Below the pieces are notes generated by a model. That model had not been told where the DNA came from. It was given only the letters and a program-made list of their open reading frames with translations, and did not search any database. A program made the position numbers and the translations under genes. From the NCBI GenBank assembly GCA_050011895.1, contig JBEKIF010000023.1, positions 62,001-126,000 of the forward strand: 64,000 nt of DNA, in the 5' to 3' direction. This DNA comes from DATBGO01 sp050011895. Lineage in GTDB: Bacteria > Actinomycetota > Actinomycetes > Streptosporangiales > Streptosporangiaceae. Positions 34,201 to 43,177 of this stretch are shown here, piece after piece (within the stretch, counting starts at the first letter, position 1; every line of letters starts with the position of its first letter).

Positions 34201-35032
34201 GCTCGGGAACTTCAGCAGCGAGCCGTGGGCGCAGCGGTCACTGGCGATCTGGAAGGAACTCGGCGATTTGGGCCGGCAGGGGAGGGTGCTGAACGAGCTG
34301 GGCGTCCGGGCTTACTTCGAGGGCCGCTGGGACGACGCGCTGAACTACTACCGGCAGGCGAGGGTGGCATACGAGCGGGTCGGCGACCAATGGAACGCGG
34401 CGCTCACCGCATGCAACATCGGGGAGATCCTCTCCAACCAGGGCCGCTGCGCCGAGGCAGAAGATACGGCGCGTCCCGCCGAGCGGATACTGCGCGCCTC
34501 GGGCGCCTTGTCGGAGACGGCATTCGCCGTTGCCGTCCTCGGCAGTATAGCCGCGGGGCGCGGCCGGCCCGGGGAGGCCTTCGGTCTGCTTGAGGCCGCG
34601 CGTGCAGGTTACCTCAAGGCACAAAGGCCAAATGAGGTGGTAGCTACCGAGATCAGTATCGCCGAGACCCTGGTCTATGCGGGCAAGCCCGCGGAGGCGC
34701 TGGCCCGCGCCGACGACATCGCGGCCGGCTCCAACCTGCGGGAGGGCGATGCGAGCGCGCTCGCCAGGGTGCGCGGTTACGCCATCGCACTGCTGGGGGA
34801 TGCCGCCAGGGCGCACGAGACGATCGATGCGAGCCTGCGGGCCGCCCGTCGGCGAACTGACCAGTATGACGAGGCGCTCGCCGCCGACGCGCTCATCTGG
34901 CTGGCCGGGATCCGGGATCAGCCGGCTGAGCCAGGCCTCGTCGCCAGGCGCGATGAACTGTTCGGCATGCTCGGCGTGGTCGCCACGCCAGATGTGCCGG
35001 CTCAGCCCGCGACAGCAGACGCTCGTTCCTAG
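31205..35032 (+). CDS. Tandem class III nucleotide cyclase-AAA ATPase-TPR signalling protein
   Basis: 1275 residues from ATG 31205 (GAGGAAG upstream; the frame opens earlier, at 31046). A first cyclase homology domain (FIDISGFTRLTERFARAG, LIKWGGDAVLLLFQGDG) keeps both metal aspartates. A second (VAIAFAEFSGTDRLL, DISADGGKIMLVAGAP, RRTYSVWGDAINLAARLM) has Glu and Lys at the metal positions and looks catalytically degenerate. Then comes an AAA-type ATPase (Walker A VGEPGIGKSRLLAEL near residue 461, Walker B VLAVEDVQFADEAS near 584) and TPR-like helical repeats from ~830 to the end. Such proteins are cytosolic sensors. Regulation and ligand unknown. The gene overlaps the convergent secreted-protein gene by 4 bases. 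Confidence 0.85.
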   Translation: MADTNQDETFRPYVPAVVIDWLRYSPGTSHRTVDGTLEFIDISGFTRLTERFARAGKVGAEEMSQILDAVFTSLLDIAREYGADLIKWGGDAVLLLFQGDGHAAAACAAAWEMRRTLRRVGRVTGTAGSATLRMSVGVHSGQVMFFLAGSRHRELIITGPAATQTAVMEAVAEAGQVGISHETAALIGPGVAGAVMGPGYLLGAAPKVPLRPVHRVRDVTGLGLERCLPPPVAANLLAGGHEGEHRRVAIAFAEFSGTDRLLAADGADAVAAALQHVIAAAQDAAHASDVTFFGTDISADGGKIMLVAGAPRSTGHEEMHLLQAVRAVLGQPGALTLRAGAHAGRVFAGECGPAYRRTYSVWGDAINLAARLMARAAPGQLVATADILDRSTKTFAFSPLPPFRVKGKAQPVHAFDVGAPLLNRRVPVQATGRLAGRDAEVAALREALDSLRRGRGRVVELVGEPGIGKSRLLAELLTMADKERLVVVRCDDYASAIPWAVSDMMLRELLSVPAEAEPQAVAAALAAAVARQAPQLGKWLPLLAAAVGAELPPTPEVTQLADAFRRPRLEQAVTDLVGAVLSGPGVLAVEDVQFADEASVSVLSRLLGEVPGRPWLVVLTGPARTPVRVPEDAQPLRLELGPLPTSAAEILLLEATERSPLAPHQLAAITDRGAGNPLFLQELAAVAGQGSDVLLLPESVEDVIGVQIDLLAPADRSTLRAAAVAGMSFEAGLLAEVLGEPLDAGVWERLRGFVSAAAEGGFGLRFRHALLRDAAYEALPYARRRQLHRQLAAAVERRAGDTPQAEAAQLSLHYFHARCYEAASYYARIAAERAAAVYANPEAAGFLATALEAARRVARPAAAEVSRLAEALGDIRYRLGEFAAAGQCFAEARRLNSGDPVAVARLCLKLALVAERTGGFPQAVRWITIGRRGLQGLADPDARREDARLILRTAVVRYMQGRFAAAIKFGQLARAEAERSGARDVLAGAFQLLDAADVALGNFSSEPWAQRSLAIWKELGDLGRQGRVLNELGVRAYFEGRWDDALNYYRQARVAYERVGDQWNAALTACNIGEILSNQGRCAEAEDTARPAERILRASGALSETAFAVAVLGSIAAGRGRPGEAFGLLEAARAGYLKAQRPNEVVATEISIAETLVYAGKPAEALARADDIAAGSNLREGDASALARVRGYAIALLGDAARAHETIDASLRAARRRTDQYDEALAADALIWLAGIRDQPAEPGLVARRDELFGMLGVVATPDVPAQPATADARS

Positions 35033-35910
35033 AACGAACTGTGCGGGTCCCCGCGCGGGGCGGAGACGGTAATGACCTCCACGCCGGCCTTGGCCTTGTG
35101 CCGCGATGCGACGCACGGCGACGGGCCGCTGGCGGAGCAGTCCGGAAGCAGTCCCTCGTACTCGTCATTGGCGACGTTGAACGCCGACGTCGTGCCGTCC
35201 TTGGTCGTGAACGCGGTCGGCGAGCCCCAGCAGATGTTGAAGTGCGCGGCACCCGGGTTAGGAGCCTGCTGCACCAGGGACTTCGCCAGCATCATCGTGA
35301 TCGTCTTCGACCGGTTGGTGACCGTGAAGCTGACGATACCCCCGACGGAGGTGCACGACAGGTCCGGGAAGCCGCCGCCTGTGGCAGTGAGCACGTCGCT
35401 GGTGGGCGCCTGGCTGGCAACCGCGGAACCGGACGTGCCCTGTGAGCTGACCGTCTCGCTGTGGCAGGCCTGACCCGGCTGGCAGTGGAGAAGCTGGTCG
35501 ACGATGTCGAACGGCTGCGACGGGGAACTGGTGGCCGCTCCCGGCGCGGACGCCTGCAGCTCGAAGCCGAAACCGACAGCGCCGAAGGTCAGGTCCGGGA
35601 ACATGGCGACGCCGCCAACCGCTTCGACTGAGTTGTTTTCAGGCGGGGCGGCACCAACGGGGTTGACCGCGTAAGTGAGGGTGACGGGCTCGTCATAGCT
35701 GGTGACCAGGTGTCCCTGGGAGTCCTCGACGTCGACCACCACGGCGGGCGTCATCGCGGTCCCTATCTGTGTCGTCGTCGGCTGCACCGCGAAGACGAGC
35801 ACGCGCGTGCCCGTATGGGCACGCGCGGCGGGCACCGCGAGCATCAGCACGACCAAAGCGGCGACCGTGACCGCCGCGCTAACTGCAAAAAGGCGTGTGA
35901 CAGACCGCAT
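35029..35910 (-). CDS. Secreted Ig-like-domain protein
   Basis: 293 residues. A signal peptide is evident (basic start, VSAAVTVAALVVLMLAVPAA, cleavage near ARAH). Residues ~35-130 resemble a bacterial Ig-like domain: VFAVQPTTTQIGTAMTPAVV, VDVEDSQGHLVTSYDEPVTL, MFPDLTFGAVGFGFELQASA. This is the Big-type pattern found in adhesins and surface proteins. The C-terminal half contains six cysteines, which could pair outside the cell. No enzyme motif or cell-wall sorting signal. Convergent with the cyclase-ATPase gene, overlapping it by 4 bases. Function unknown. Confidence 0.72.
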   Translation of the reverse strand: MRSVTRLFAVSAAVTVAALVVLMLAVPAARAHTGTRVLVFAVQPTTTQIGTAMTPAVVVDVEDSQGHLVTSYDEPVTLTYAVNPVGAAPPENNSVEAVGGVAMFPDLTFGAVGFGFELQASAPGAATSSPSQPFDIVDQLLHCQPGQACHSETVSSQGTSGSAVASQAPTSDVLTATGGGFPDLSCTSVGGIVSFTVTNRSKTITMMLAKSLVQQAPNPGAAHFNICWGSPTAFTTKDGTTSAFNVANDEYEGLLPDCSASGPSPCVASRHKAKAGVEVITVSAPRGDPHSSF

Positions 35911-36067
35911 CTTCGCCCCTCCCGCAGATCTGCGGTACCCAGCCTTGAAGCTGCGCGCGGCGGCCCTCCGAAGGGTGTCCCATCAAATTAGAACCGCTCG
36001 CGCTAGGCACCTCGGGCTAGCGTCTCACGCTCGCCAGTTCTGTCCTAGGGCCGATAAGGTTAGGCCT

Positions 36068-38698
36068 GTGGCTGGCATACGCCTCGTCCGGGACGTGATA
36101 TTACGAGACGGCACCCCGCTGAGGCTTCGCGCGGCGACTCCCGAGGACTACGACGACATCAAGGCCTTCTACGACCGGTTGTCTGAGGACAGCCTGTATA
36201 CGCGCTTTCACGGCTCTGTGCGAACCGAGGGGCCGGCACGCTCGGACGCGGAGGCCGACGGCGACGCCCGGGTGGTGCTGATCGGGTGGCGGGCCGACCG
36301 GGTGGTGGCGTCTGGCAGCTACGACCGGCTGCGTGAGCCGGCCGTCGCGGAGGTCGCATTCACAGTCGCGGAGGGCCTCCATGGCCGCGGCGTCGCCACG
36401 CGGATCCTGGAGCAGCTGGCGGAGATCGGCGCGGAGCGGGGGATTGTGCGCTTTGACGCCGAAGTCATGGACACCAACCAGGCCATGCTCGCCGTCTTTA
36501 ACCGAGCAGGGTTCGGCGTGCGGAGCAGGCTGGACTTCGACGAGCTGCTGGTGTCCTTGGACATCCAGCCGACGGAGGCCGTACAGGAGAAAATCGGGGA
36601 GCGAGACCACGTCGGGGTGGTTGCGTCGCTCCGCTCGATCCTCGCGCCTGCCTCGGTTGCCGTCGTCGGAGCCTCGAACGAGCCCGGTAGCTGGGGTGGT
36701 GAGCTGTTTGCCAACCTGATCGCCGGCGGCTTCCAGGGGGCGGCGATTCCGGTGAACCGGAGCGGGGGTGCGGTGCGTTCGGTGCGGGCGGCCAGGAGCC
36801 TCAGCGAACTGGCCGAACCTCCGGAGTTGGTGGTCGTGGCAGTGCCGGACGAGGAGGTGCTCGATGTGGCCGCTGAGGCAGCACGCATCGGGGCGAAGGC
36901 CCTGCTCGTGGTGTCGAGGCTGGCGGACGGCGCAGGCGAGGACACCGGGCGACAGCGGCGGCTGCTCGAGATCGTGCGGTCAGCGGGCTTGCGCATGGTC
37001 GGGCCGAGCACGCTGGGCGTGCTCAACAACGATGCGTCGGTACGCCTCCGCGGGACCTTCGCGGGGGCGCCGGTGCCCGCCGGGCGCCTGGCGATCTCCT
37101 CACAGTCAGGGGCGATCGGCATCGCGCTGCTGGGCGATGCCGCGGCGCGCCGGCTGGGCCTGTCGAGTTTCGCATCACTCGGCGCCCGCGCCGATGTCTC
37201 GACCAACGACCTGCTCGAGTACTGGGAGGAAGACCAGGCCACGGCGGCCGTCATCCTCTACGTGGAGACCTTCGGCAACCCGGAGCACTTCGGCCGCATC
37301 GCACGGCGGGTCGCCAGGCGCAAGCCGATCCTGGCCATCAAGGGACGCAGGGCACAGGACCCGGACGCCGGGGCAGGCTCGCACACCGCGGCAGCTCTGC
37401 GCGGGGACGCCCTGGTCGACGCGCTCTTGCTGCAGGCCGGCGTGATGCGCTTTCACAGCGGCGAGGAGCTCTTCGACACCGCGGAGTTCTTCGAGACGCA
37501 GCCGCTGCCGCTCGGGCACCGGATGGGGATCGTCAGCAACTCAAGAGGCGTGGCCGCCCTGGCGGTCGACGCCTGCGGGTCGCGAGGCCTGGCGGTGGGC
37601 CGCTCGCTCGTGATCGGCTCCCGCGCCGGGCCCGCGGATTACGCGGCCAGCATGCGTGGCCTGTTTACCGGGCAGGCGATCGACGCCGTGATGGCCTACT
37701 ACGTCGACGTCGGAGGCGGTGACCCGCTGTCGGTGCTGGCGGCGATCTCCGAGGCCGCCGCGGAGCAGAACAAGCCCGTGGTCGCTTCCGTCTTGGGCAG
37801 CGACGGCCGCCGGGTCGAGCGGCAGGGCGACTCGGTCCCGAACTTCCGCTTCCCGGAGACCTGCGCGGGCGTCCTGGCGCGCGCGGTCGAGCGGCGGGAG
37901 TGGCTTTCCCGGGCGCTGGGGCAGCGGCCGGAGTTCGACGGCATCGACGCCGAAGCCGCCCGGGCCCGGGTGGCGGCCTGGCTCGAGGATCACCCCGCCG
38001 CCGGCACGCAAGAGGACGGCGGCTGGCTGCCGACGGCGGAGTCCGAGGCCCTGCTCGCCACGCACCAGATCCCGTTCGTGGCCAGCGAGTCCTGTCCGGA
38101 CGTCGAGCGGGCCGTATCGTCGGCGACTGTCCTGGGCGGACAGATCGTCCTGAAGGCGGATTTCCCTCCGCCCGCTCATGCCGCAGATGTCGACGCGGTC
38201 TTGCTCGGCCTGGAGGGAGAGGCGGCGGTGCGAGCGGGCTGGCAGGAGCTCGAGCGCCGGTGCCGGGCGGCCGGTCGTGAGTGGCGCGGAGTGACCGTCG
38301 AGCCCCTCGTCGGGTCCGGCGCCGATGTCCTGCTCGGCGCGCTGGCGGACCCGGATCTGGGGCAAGTCATGGCGATCGGCCTGGGCGGGCGCAGGGCAGG
38401 TCTGGGACGCGACGTTGCCTATCGGCTGTTGCCCTTCACGGACGTCGACGCACGCGAGCTGATCGACGCGGCCGAAACCGTGTCGATTCAGCTCGACGGC
38501 TTCCGCGGCTCTGTCCCCCTGGACCGTCTGGCGCTGCAAGAGCTGATCCTGCGCTTCACCGCGCTGCTGCGCGCCGTCCCGGAGCTCGTGGAGGTGGATC
38601 TCAATCCCGTGCGCTGCCTGCCCGACGGCGCGGTCGTCCTCGACATGCGCTTGCGGGTCGAGCGCAGGCCGCGAGCGGAATCGGTGACCAGATGGTGA
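36068..38698 (+). CDS. GNAT acetyltransferase fused to ADP-forming acyl-CoA synthetase-like domain (Pat-like)
   Basis: 876 residues from GTG 36068, where homology begins; the frame is open much further upstream but that is antisense to the secreted gene. Residues ~1-165 are a GNAT domain (LRDGTPLRLRAATPEDYDDI, acetyl-CoA loop VAEGLHGRGVATRILEQLAE). Residues ~190-860 follow the acetate-CoA ligase (ADP-forming) plan: SVAVVGASNEPGSWGGELFA, MVGPSTLGVLNN, LAISSQSGAIGIALLGDAA, LGARADVSTNDLLEYW and a C-terminal ATP-grasp-like region (GGQIVLKADFP, VDLNPVRCLPDGAVVLD). Such fusions are lysine acetyltransferases controlling acyl-CoA synthetases in actinobacteria. Presence on the island is unusual for a metabolic regulator. 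Confidence 0.88.
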   Translation: MAGIRLVRDVILRDGTPLRLRAATPEDYDDIKAFYDRLSEDSLYTRFHGSVRTEGPARSDAEADGDARVVLIGWRADRVVASGSYDRLREPAVAEVAFTVAEGLHGRGVATRILEQLAEIGAERGIVRFDAEVMDTNQAMLAVFNRAGFGVRSRLDFDELLVSLDIQPTEAVQEKIGERDHVGVVASLRSILAPASVAVVGASNEPGSWGGELFANLIAGGFQGAAIPVNRSGGAVRSVRAARSLSELAEPPELVVVAVPDEEVLDVAAEAARIGAKALLVVSRLADGAGEDTGRQRRLLEIVRSAGLRMVGPSTLGVLNNDASVRLRGTFAGAPVPAGRLAISSQSGAIGIALLGDAAARRLGLSSFASLGARADVSTNDLLEYWEEDQATAAVILYVETFGNPEHFGRIARRVARRKPILAIKGRRAQDPDAGAGSHTAAALRGDALVDALLLQAGVMRFHSGEELFDTAEFFETQPLPLGHRMGIVSNSRGVAALAVDACGSRGLAVGRSLVIGSRAGPADYAASMRGLFTGQAIDAVMAYYVDVGGGDPLSVLAAISEAAAEQNKPVVASVLGSDGRRVERQGDSVPNFRFPETCAGVLARAVERREWLSRALGQRPEFDGIDAEAARARVAAWLEDHPAAGTQEDGGWLPTAESEALLATHQIPFVASESCPDVERAVSSATVLGGQIVLKADFPPPAHAADVDAVLLGLEGEAAVRAGWQELERRCRAAGREWRGVTVEPLVGSGADVLLGALADPDLGQVMAIGLGGRRAGLGRDVAYRLLPFTDVDARELIDAAETVSIQLDGFRGSVPLDRLALQELILRFTALLRAVPELVEVDLNPVRCLPDGAVVLDMRLRVERRPRAESVTRW

Positions 38699-38939
38699 CG
38701 GTACGTAGCGAAGCGCGTCACGCGCGCCCAGGCGGAACTGTAGTAACAGGCGGGCTCGGGCGAGGCGGAGGCTGGCTTCGGGCAAGGCCATGGAGTTAGT
38801 GCGTAGCCCTCGATAGCACGAGGTGCCGTGATCTCCTAGATCGCCGGACAGCAGCGGAGCTCCGGTAGAAGGGCTTTCGGCCCAGATCGCTCTTCTGAAG
38901 GAGTTCTGTGCGGACAGTGTGTCATCGCCCGCGAGATCG

Positions 38940-39170
38940 CGGTAGCCGAGGGGTGTTTGGCCCTAGGTCCTGAGCGAGCTAATCCAGATCGTGCCGTTCG
39001 AGATGGTCGACGCGGTCCTTGCCGAGCGCGGGGGGGTCAGCGCCGGCTGCGTAAGCCGCCTGCCCGGGTGGTGGTCTACCTGCTGCTGGCTGCCGCGCTG
39101 TTCGAGGAGCGCGGCTACCCAACCGTGTGGTCGAGGCTCACCGCCGCGCTGACCACCGGGTCACTACCGC
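38940..39170 (+). pseudogene. IS4-family transposase N-terminal fragment
   Basis: Fragments ELIQIVPFEMVDAVLAERGG and, in another frame, RRLRKPPARVVVYLLLAAAL then FEERGYPTVWSRLTAALTT match the N-terminal domain of actinobacterial IS4-type transposases. The frame changes at a run of seven G (about 39030). Everything after residue ~75 of the transposase is missing; sulfatase-like sequence follows. Dead remnant. Confidence 0.65.
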
Positions 39171-39260
39171 TGGCGGGGAAAGACGGGGGAAATACTATGA
39201 GCTACCCTGCACATTTGGGCGCAGCACGCGACGGAGGGAGTCCTGCTCTTTGCCCGGGCC

Positions 39261-39668
39261 ACCCGACCATCTTGGACGTCCTCGGCGTCGATGCCCCTGA
39301 GACGATCAAGGGCCACGTGCAGAGCCCCTTCGACGGCGTCAGCATGCGAGGCAGCATCGACGACCCGTCCGCGCCGTCGGCGAGGAAAACCCAGTTCTAT
39401 GCCTGCTCGGCTCCCGGTCGATCTGGCATGAGGGCTGGAAGGCCGTCACGACACATCCGACCCTCGCCGGGTGGGGGCACTTCAACGACGACCAATGGGA
39501 GCTGTACCACACCGACGTCGACCGGGCGAGGCCATCACCGACGACTGCCCGGGCAGCTCCCCGCACCCGTTCACCGGCGGCACGATCAACCGGGTCGCGA
39601 TCGACGTCAGCGGCGAGCCGTACATGGACCTCGAACGCGAAGCCGCCCTCATGCTCATGCGCGAATAA
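39261..39668 (+). pseudogene. Arylsulfatase C-terminal fragment, frameshifted
   Basis: Pieces of a sulfatase C-terminus lie in three frames: ILDVLGVDAPETIKGHVQSP and FDGVSMRGSIDDPSAPSARK; then SIWHEGWKAVTTHPTLAGWG and HFNDDQWELYHTDVDRA; then PFTGGTINRVAIDVSGEPYM, DLEREAALMLMRE with a stop at 39668. The catalytic N-terminal half with the formylglycine cysteine is absent. At least two frameshifts. A hairpin follows 38 bases later, possibly the original terminator. Confidence 0.72.
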
Positions 39669-39706
39669 CACACGGCAAACGGCAGGCGTCAGAAGCGCCA
39701 CGGGCG

Positions 39707-39731
39707 GCCTGCCTCCGAACCGGAGGCAGGC
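39707..39731. terminator. Hairpin after the sulfatase remnant
   Basis: GCCTGCCTCCG and CGGAGGCAGGC form a perfect 11-base stem around AAC, 38 bases after the TAA of the sulfatase fragment. Likely its terminator, retained after decay. Confidence 0.65.
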
Positions 39732-39959
39732 GGTAATGACCGACACCGCCACGCCACGCGATTGCCTCACGCCAACGCGGATCGAACGCGCGGCGACCAG
39801 GATGCCCAGAATTGGCTGATCTGCATGCGCCCACCCGCGTGGCCGCACAGGAGTCAGCCGCCCGTAACCGGCAGGCGCTAGCACCAAGCTCGGGATATGA
39901 CCCCGATAGATTTTGATGGGCCCTTCGGGCCGCTCCCGGGTGGATGAGAATGGTGGTGC

Positions 39960-40225
39960 GCATGCTGCCCGCCGACGTCGGTTCGGCTTGGCCCGCGCCG
40001 ACAAGCTCTTCAAGCGCCTCACCGCAGCCCGCCTCGACAACACCCTCGACTACGAATACCGCCGCCTGACCACCGTCGAGCTGCTCATGCCAGTGAATGG
40101 CTGCCCCTCATGGCCGACCCGCTGCTGGCCCAGTCAGCCATCGACCGCCTCACCTCCACCTGCCACGAGCTCATCGTCGAAGGTGACTCCTACCGCCGCC
40201 GCCAGCGCCCCGCCACACCTCCAGT
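39960..40225 (+). pseudogene. IS21-type IstB ATPase remnant
   Basis: In mixed frames the sequence reads FGLARADKLFKRLTAARLDN, TLDYEYRRLTTVELL and then, after a deletion, EWLPLMADPLLAQSAIDRLT, STCHELIVEGDSYRRRQRP. These are the middle and C-terminal parts of an IstB-like ATP-binding protein of IS21 elements. The Walker A region and central part are gone. Short remnant, no open frame over the whole. Confidence 0.6.
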
Positions 40226-40288
40226 TGACGAACCCGCCCAGCCACACCGGCCGGTCATGACCGCACAGGGGTTAGCCGACGGCAGCGA

Positions 40289-43030
40289 TCAGGCCGGGCC
40301 CGCTCTTGGGAGAGCCGGGTCGATGGCCTTCTCGGGGCTGAGCGCCATGCCCTGGGCGTAGGCCCGCTCCAGCTGCTCATCGCCCAGGTGCGCGCGCGCT
40401 TGGTCCAGGCTCTCCCGGCGCTCGCGTGCGTCGTCCTCAGTCCACGCAACTCCCGTCCGGTCAAGAAACGCCTGCGCGGCGCCGTGCAGCGCAGCTGCCC
40501 GGTCCCAGTCGCCCGCATCGCCCGCCAGGCAGGCCAGGCCTAGGCAGGCGATGGCCATGCCTCTGCTGTCCCCGTTCCGGCGGCCGACCCGCAGGGTGGC
40601 CTCCAACATGGACCGGGCACCGTCCAGGTCCCCTTCCGCGCGCAACACCCAGCCCAGGTTCGCCATCACGGCCGTGTTCTGGTGTCCGATCTGCTGCCCG
40701 GCTTGCGCGGCGGCTTCCAGGTGAGCCCGGGCCGCGGGGATGTCCCCGGTGCTCATGGCATGGCAGCCGGCGTTGTTGTGCAGGATGGAACTAACGAGAT
40801 GGTCGCCGGATCGTTCAGTGCAGGCGATCGCCTCGGTGTACAGAGGCAGAGACCCGGCCGGGTCGATGGTGTCGATGGTCGGGAGATACCCCCGCAGGCT
40901 CACGCCCAGCAGGACGTCGTCGCCAAGGCGGCGAGCGAGCTCGACAGCCTCCTGCCCGAACGGGCGCCCTGTCTCCGGCTCGCCGGCGAAGAAATGCGCG
41001 GCGCACAGGGCCGCAAGGGCACTGGTGAGCAGCCGGTCGTCGCCTAGCCGGCGGGCGACCTGGACCGCCTGTTCAGCAAGGTGCCGTGCCGCCGTGATGT
41101 CGATGAAGCAGCCGACCCACGCGGCGGTGACCAGCGCCGCCGCGAACAGCCCGGGGTCGGCGCCGGCCTCGGGCCGCCGGAGCGCCGCCACGAGCAGCCC
41201 GTAGGCCTCCTGCTGGCGGGAGCGGGCTATCCAGTAGCGGCGGAGCGCGACGCCCAGGCGCAGCACCACCGCGATCCCGTCCGGGTGGCCGGCCGCATAC
41301 CCGGCAGCGCGCCGCAGGTTGGCCTGATCGGCGTCCAGCCGGGCCAGCCAGCTGCCCTGCTCCGGCCCGGTCAGGTAAGGCGCGGTCGCTTCGGCGGCGG
41401 CCAGGAAATGCGCGCAGTGCGCGGCGGCGATCGCGGCGGCCTCCTCGCCGCCGGCCTCGGCCAGCCGCTCGGCGGCGAACAGCCGGATCGTCTCCAGCAG
41501 CCGGTAGCGCAGGGTTTCCCCGGCGGGCTCGGCCACCACCAGGCTCTTGTCCACCAGCGACCCGAGCAGGCCGGCGACATCCAGCACGTCGAGGCCGCCG
41601 GACCCGCACGCCGCCTCGGCGGCGGCCAGGCCGAAGCTGCCGGCGAACACCGACAGGCGCCCCAGCAGCAGCTGCTCGGCGCCGGTCAGCAGCGCATAGG
41701 ACCAGCCGACTGTCGCCCGCAGCGTCTGCTGGCGTTCCAGCGCGGTGCGGCTGCCCCCGGTCAGCAGCCGGAACCGCTGATCCAGCCGGTCGTGCAGCTC
41801 ACTGAGTGACATCGACCGCAGCCGCGCCGCGGCCAGCTCGATGGCCAGCGGCATCCCGTCCAGCCGGCGGCAGACCGACACCACCACCGGGCCGGCCTGC
41901 CCGTCAACGTCCAGGGCGACGCCCTGCGCCCGGGCCCGCTCGGTGAACAGCGCGACCGCATCGGAGAACCCGGGCGCGAGGTCCTCGGGTCCGGGCAGCG
42001 ACAGCGACGGCACCCGGTAGATGGTCTCCCCGCCGATGCCCAGCGGCTCGCGGCTGGTGGCCAGCAGATGCACCCGCGGGCAGCGCCGCACGATCGCCTC
42101 CGCGGTCTTGGCGCAGCCGCCGATCAGGTGCTCGCAGTTATCCACCACGATCAGCACATCCTGCGGGGCCAGGGCATCCACCAGCGCCTCCAGCACCGGT
42201 CGGCCCGGCTGCGCGGTAAGCCGCAGCGCCTCGGACATGGCCGACGCCACCGCGTCCTCGTCGGTGACTGCGGCCAGCTCCGCCAGCCAGACCCCATCCC
42301 CGGACCCATCCAGCAGCTCGGCGGCCACCTGCAGCCCCAGCCGGGTTTTGCCGCACCCCCCGGCCCCGGTCAAGGTAACCAGCCGGCAGGACTCCACCAG
42401 GGCCCGGACCTCGCAGATCTCCCGCCCCCGGCCGATGAACGCCGACAGCTGAGCAGGGAGGTTGTTCGGCAGCGCCGAGTTGCCCAGCGACCGCAGCGGC
42501 GGGAACCCGGCCGGCAGGCCCACCGCCTGCAGCTGGAAGATCCGTTCCGGGCGGCCCAGGTCCTTCAGTCGGTGGCTGCCCAGATCGGCCAGCGCCGCAC
42601 CCGGCGGCAGCCCGTCCCGCACCAGCACCGCCGCCGCCGCCTCCGACACCAGCACCTGGCCCCCGTAGCCGACCGCCGCCACCCGGGCGGCCCGGTGCAC
42701 CTCCAGGCCCACCAGGCCGGTGGCCGTCTTCGCCGCCTCCCCGCAATGGATGCCCATCCGCACCCGCACCCGCTCCCCGCCCGGCCACGCATGCGCCGCA
42801 AGGGCCTGCTGCATCTGCAGCACCGCCGCCACGCATCCCGGCGGCGAGGAGAACACCGCAAAGAACGCATCCCCCTGCGTGTTCACCTCGCGGCCGTCGT
42901 GCGCGGCCAGCGCCGACCGGATCAGCGCGTGATGACCGGCCAGCGCTTGCGCGTAACCGTCGTCTCCCAGCCGCCGGAGCAGCGCCGTCGAGCCCTCGAT
43001 GTCGGTGAACAAGAACGTGAGGGTCTCCAC
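40289..43030 (-). CDS. Class III nucleotide cyclase-STAND ATPase-TPR protein
   Basis: 913 residues. Residues 1-165 are an adenylate/guanylate cyclase domain with both metal aspartates (LTFLFTDIEGSTALLRRLGD, NTQGDAFFAVFSSP) and MGIHCGEA. An NB-ARC/STAND ATPase follows (Walker A LTGAGGCGKTRLGLQVAAEL near 218, Walker B VLIVVDNCEHLIGG near 295, LLATSREPLGIGGE, GMPLAIELAAARLRSMS). The C-terminal half is TPR-like helices. No DNA-binding domain is seen, unlike AfsR-type regulators. It probably senses a ligand by oligomerisation. This is the second cyclase-ATPase-TPR protein in the same element. Divergent neighbours give no operon. Start ATG 43030. Confidence 0.87.
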   Translation of the reverse strand: METLTFLFTDIEGSTALLRRLGDDGYAQALAGHHALIRSALAAHDGREVNTQGDAFFAVFSSPPGCVAAVLQMQQALAAHAWPGGERVRVRMGIHCGEAAKTATGLVGLEVHRAARVAAVGYGGQVLVSEAAAAVLVRDGLPPGAALADLGSHRLKDLGRPERIFQLQAVGLPAGFPPLRSLGNSALPNNLPAQLSAFIGRGREICEVRALVESCRLVTLTGAGGCGKTRLGLQVAAELLDGSGDGVWLAELAAVTDEDAVASAMSEALRLTAQPGRPVLEALVDALAPQDVLIVVDNCEHLIGGCAKTAEAIVRRCPRVHLLATSREPLGIGGETIYRVPSLSLPGPEDLAPGFSDAVALFTERARAQGVALDVDGQAGPVVVSVCRRLDGMPLAIELAAARLRSMSLSELHDRLDQRFRLLTGGSRTALERQQTLRATVGWSYALLTGAEQLLLGRLSVFAGSFGLAAAEAACGSGGLDVLDVAGLLGSLVDKSLVVAEPAGETLRYRLLETIRLFAAERLAEAGGEEAAAIAAAHCAHFLAAAEATAPYLTGPEQGSWLARLDADQANLRRAAGYAAGHPDGIAVVLRLGVALRRYWIARSRQQEAYGLLVAALRRPEAGADPGLFAAALVTAAWVGCFIDITAARHLAEQAVQVARRLGDDRLLTSALAALCAAHFFAGEPETGRPFGQEAVELARRLGDDVLLGVSLRGYLPTIDTIDPAGSLPLYTEAIACTERSGDHLVSSILHNNAGCHAMSTGDIPAARAHLEAAAQAGQQIGHQNTAVMANLGWVLRAEGDLDGARSMLEATLRVGRRNGDSRGMAIACLGLACLAGDAGDWDRAAALHGAAQAFLDRTGVAWTEDDARERRESLDQARAHLGDEQLERAYAQGMALSPEKAIDPALPRAGPA

Positions 43031-43177
43031 CCCTACAGCGTAGAAGGCCAGGCCAGGCCGCGGCAGCTGCCACCGGGCACGCCATCACGCCAGACCCGCC
43101 CACCCGGATGGCCAGGCCGCTGACCGGCTCGCTGATTACCCGCACGGGCGGGCCCCGATCGCCGACACTTCCCGCCG

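Noticed and set aside
35702..36067. Extended N-terminus of the GNAT fusion
   Set aside because: Antisense to the secreted protein's signal-peptide region; family homology starts at GTG 36068.
38957..39736. 259-residue intact gene
   Set aside because: The frame strings together an IS4 fragment, a sulfatase fragment and out-of-frame residues.
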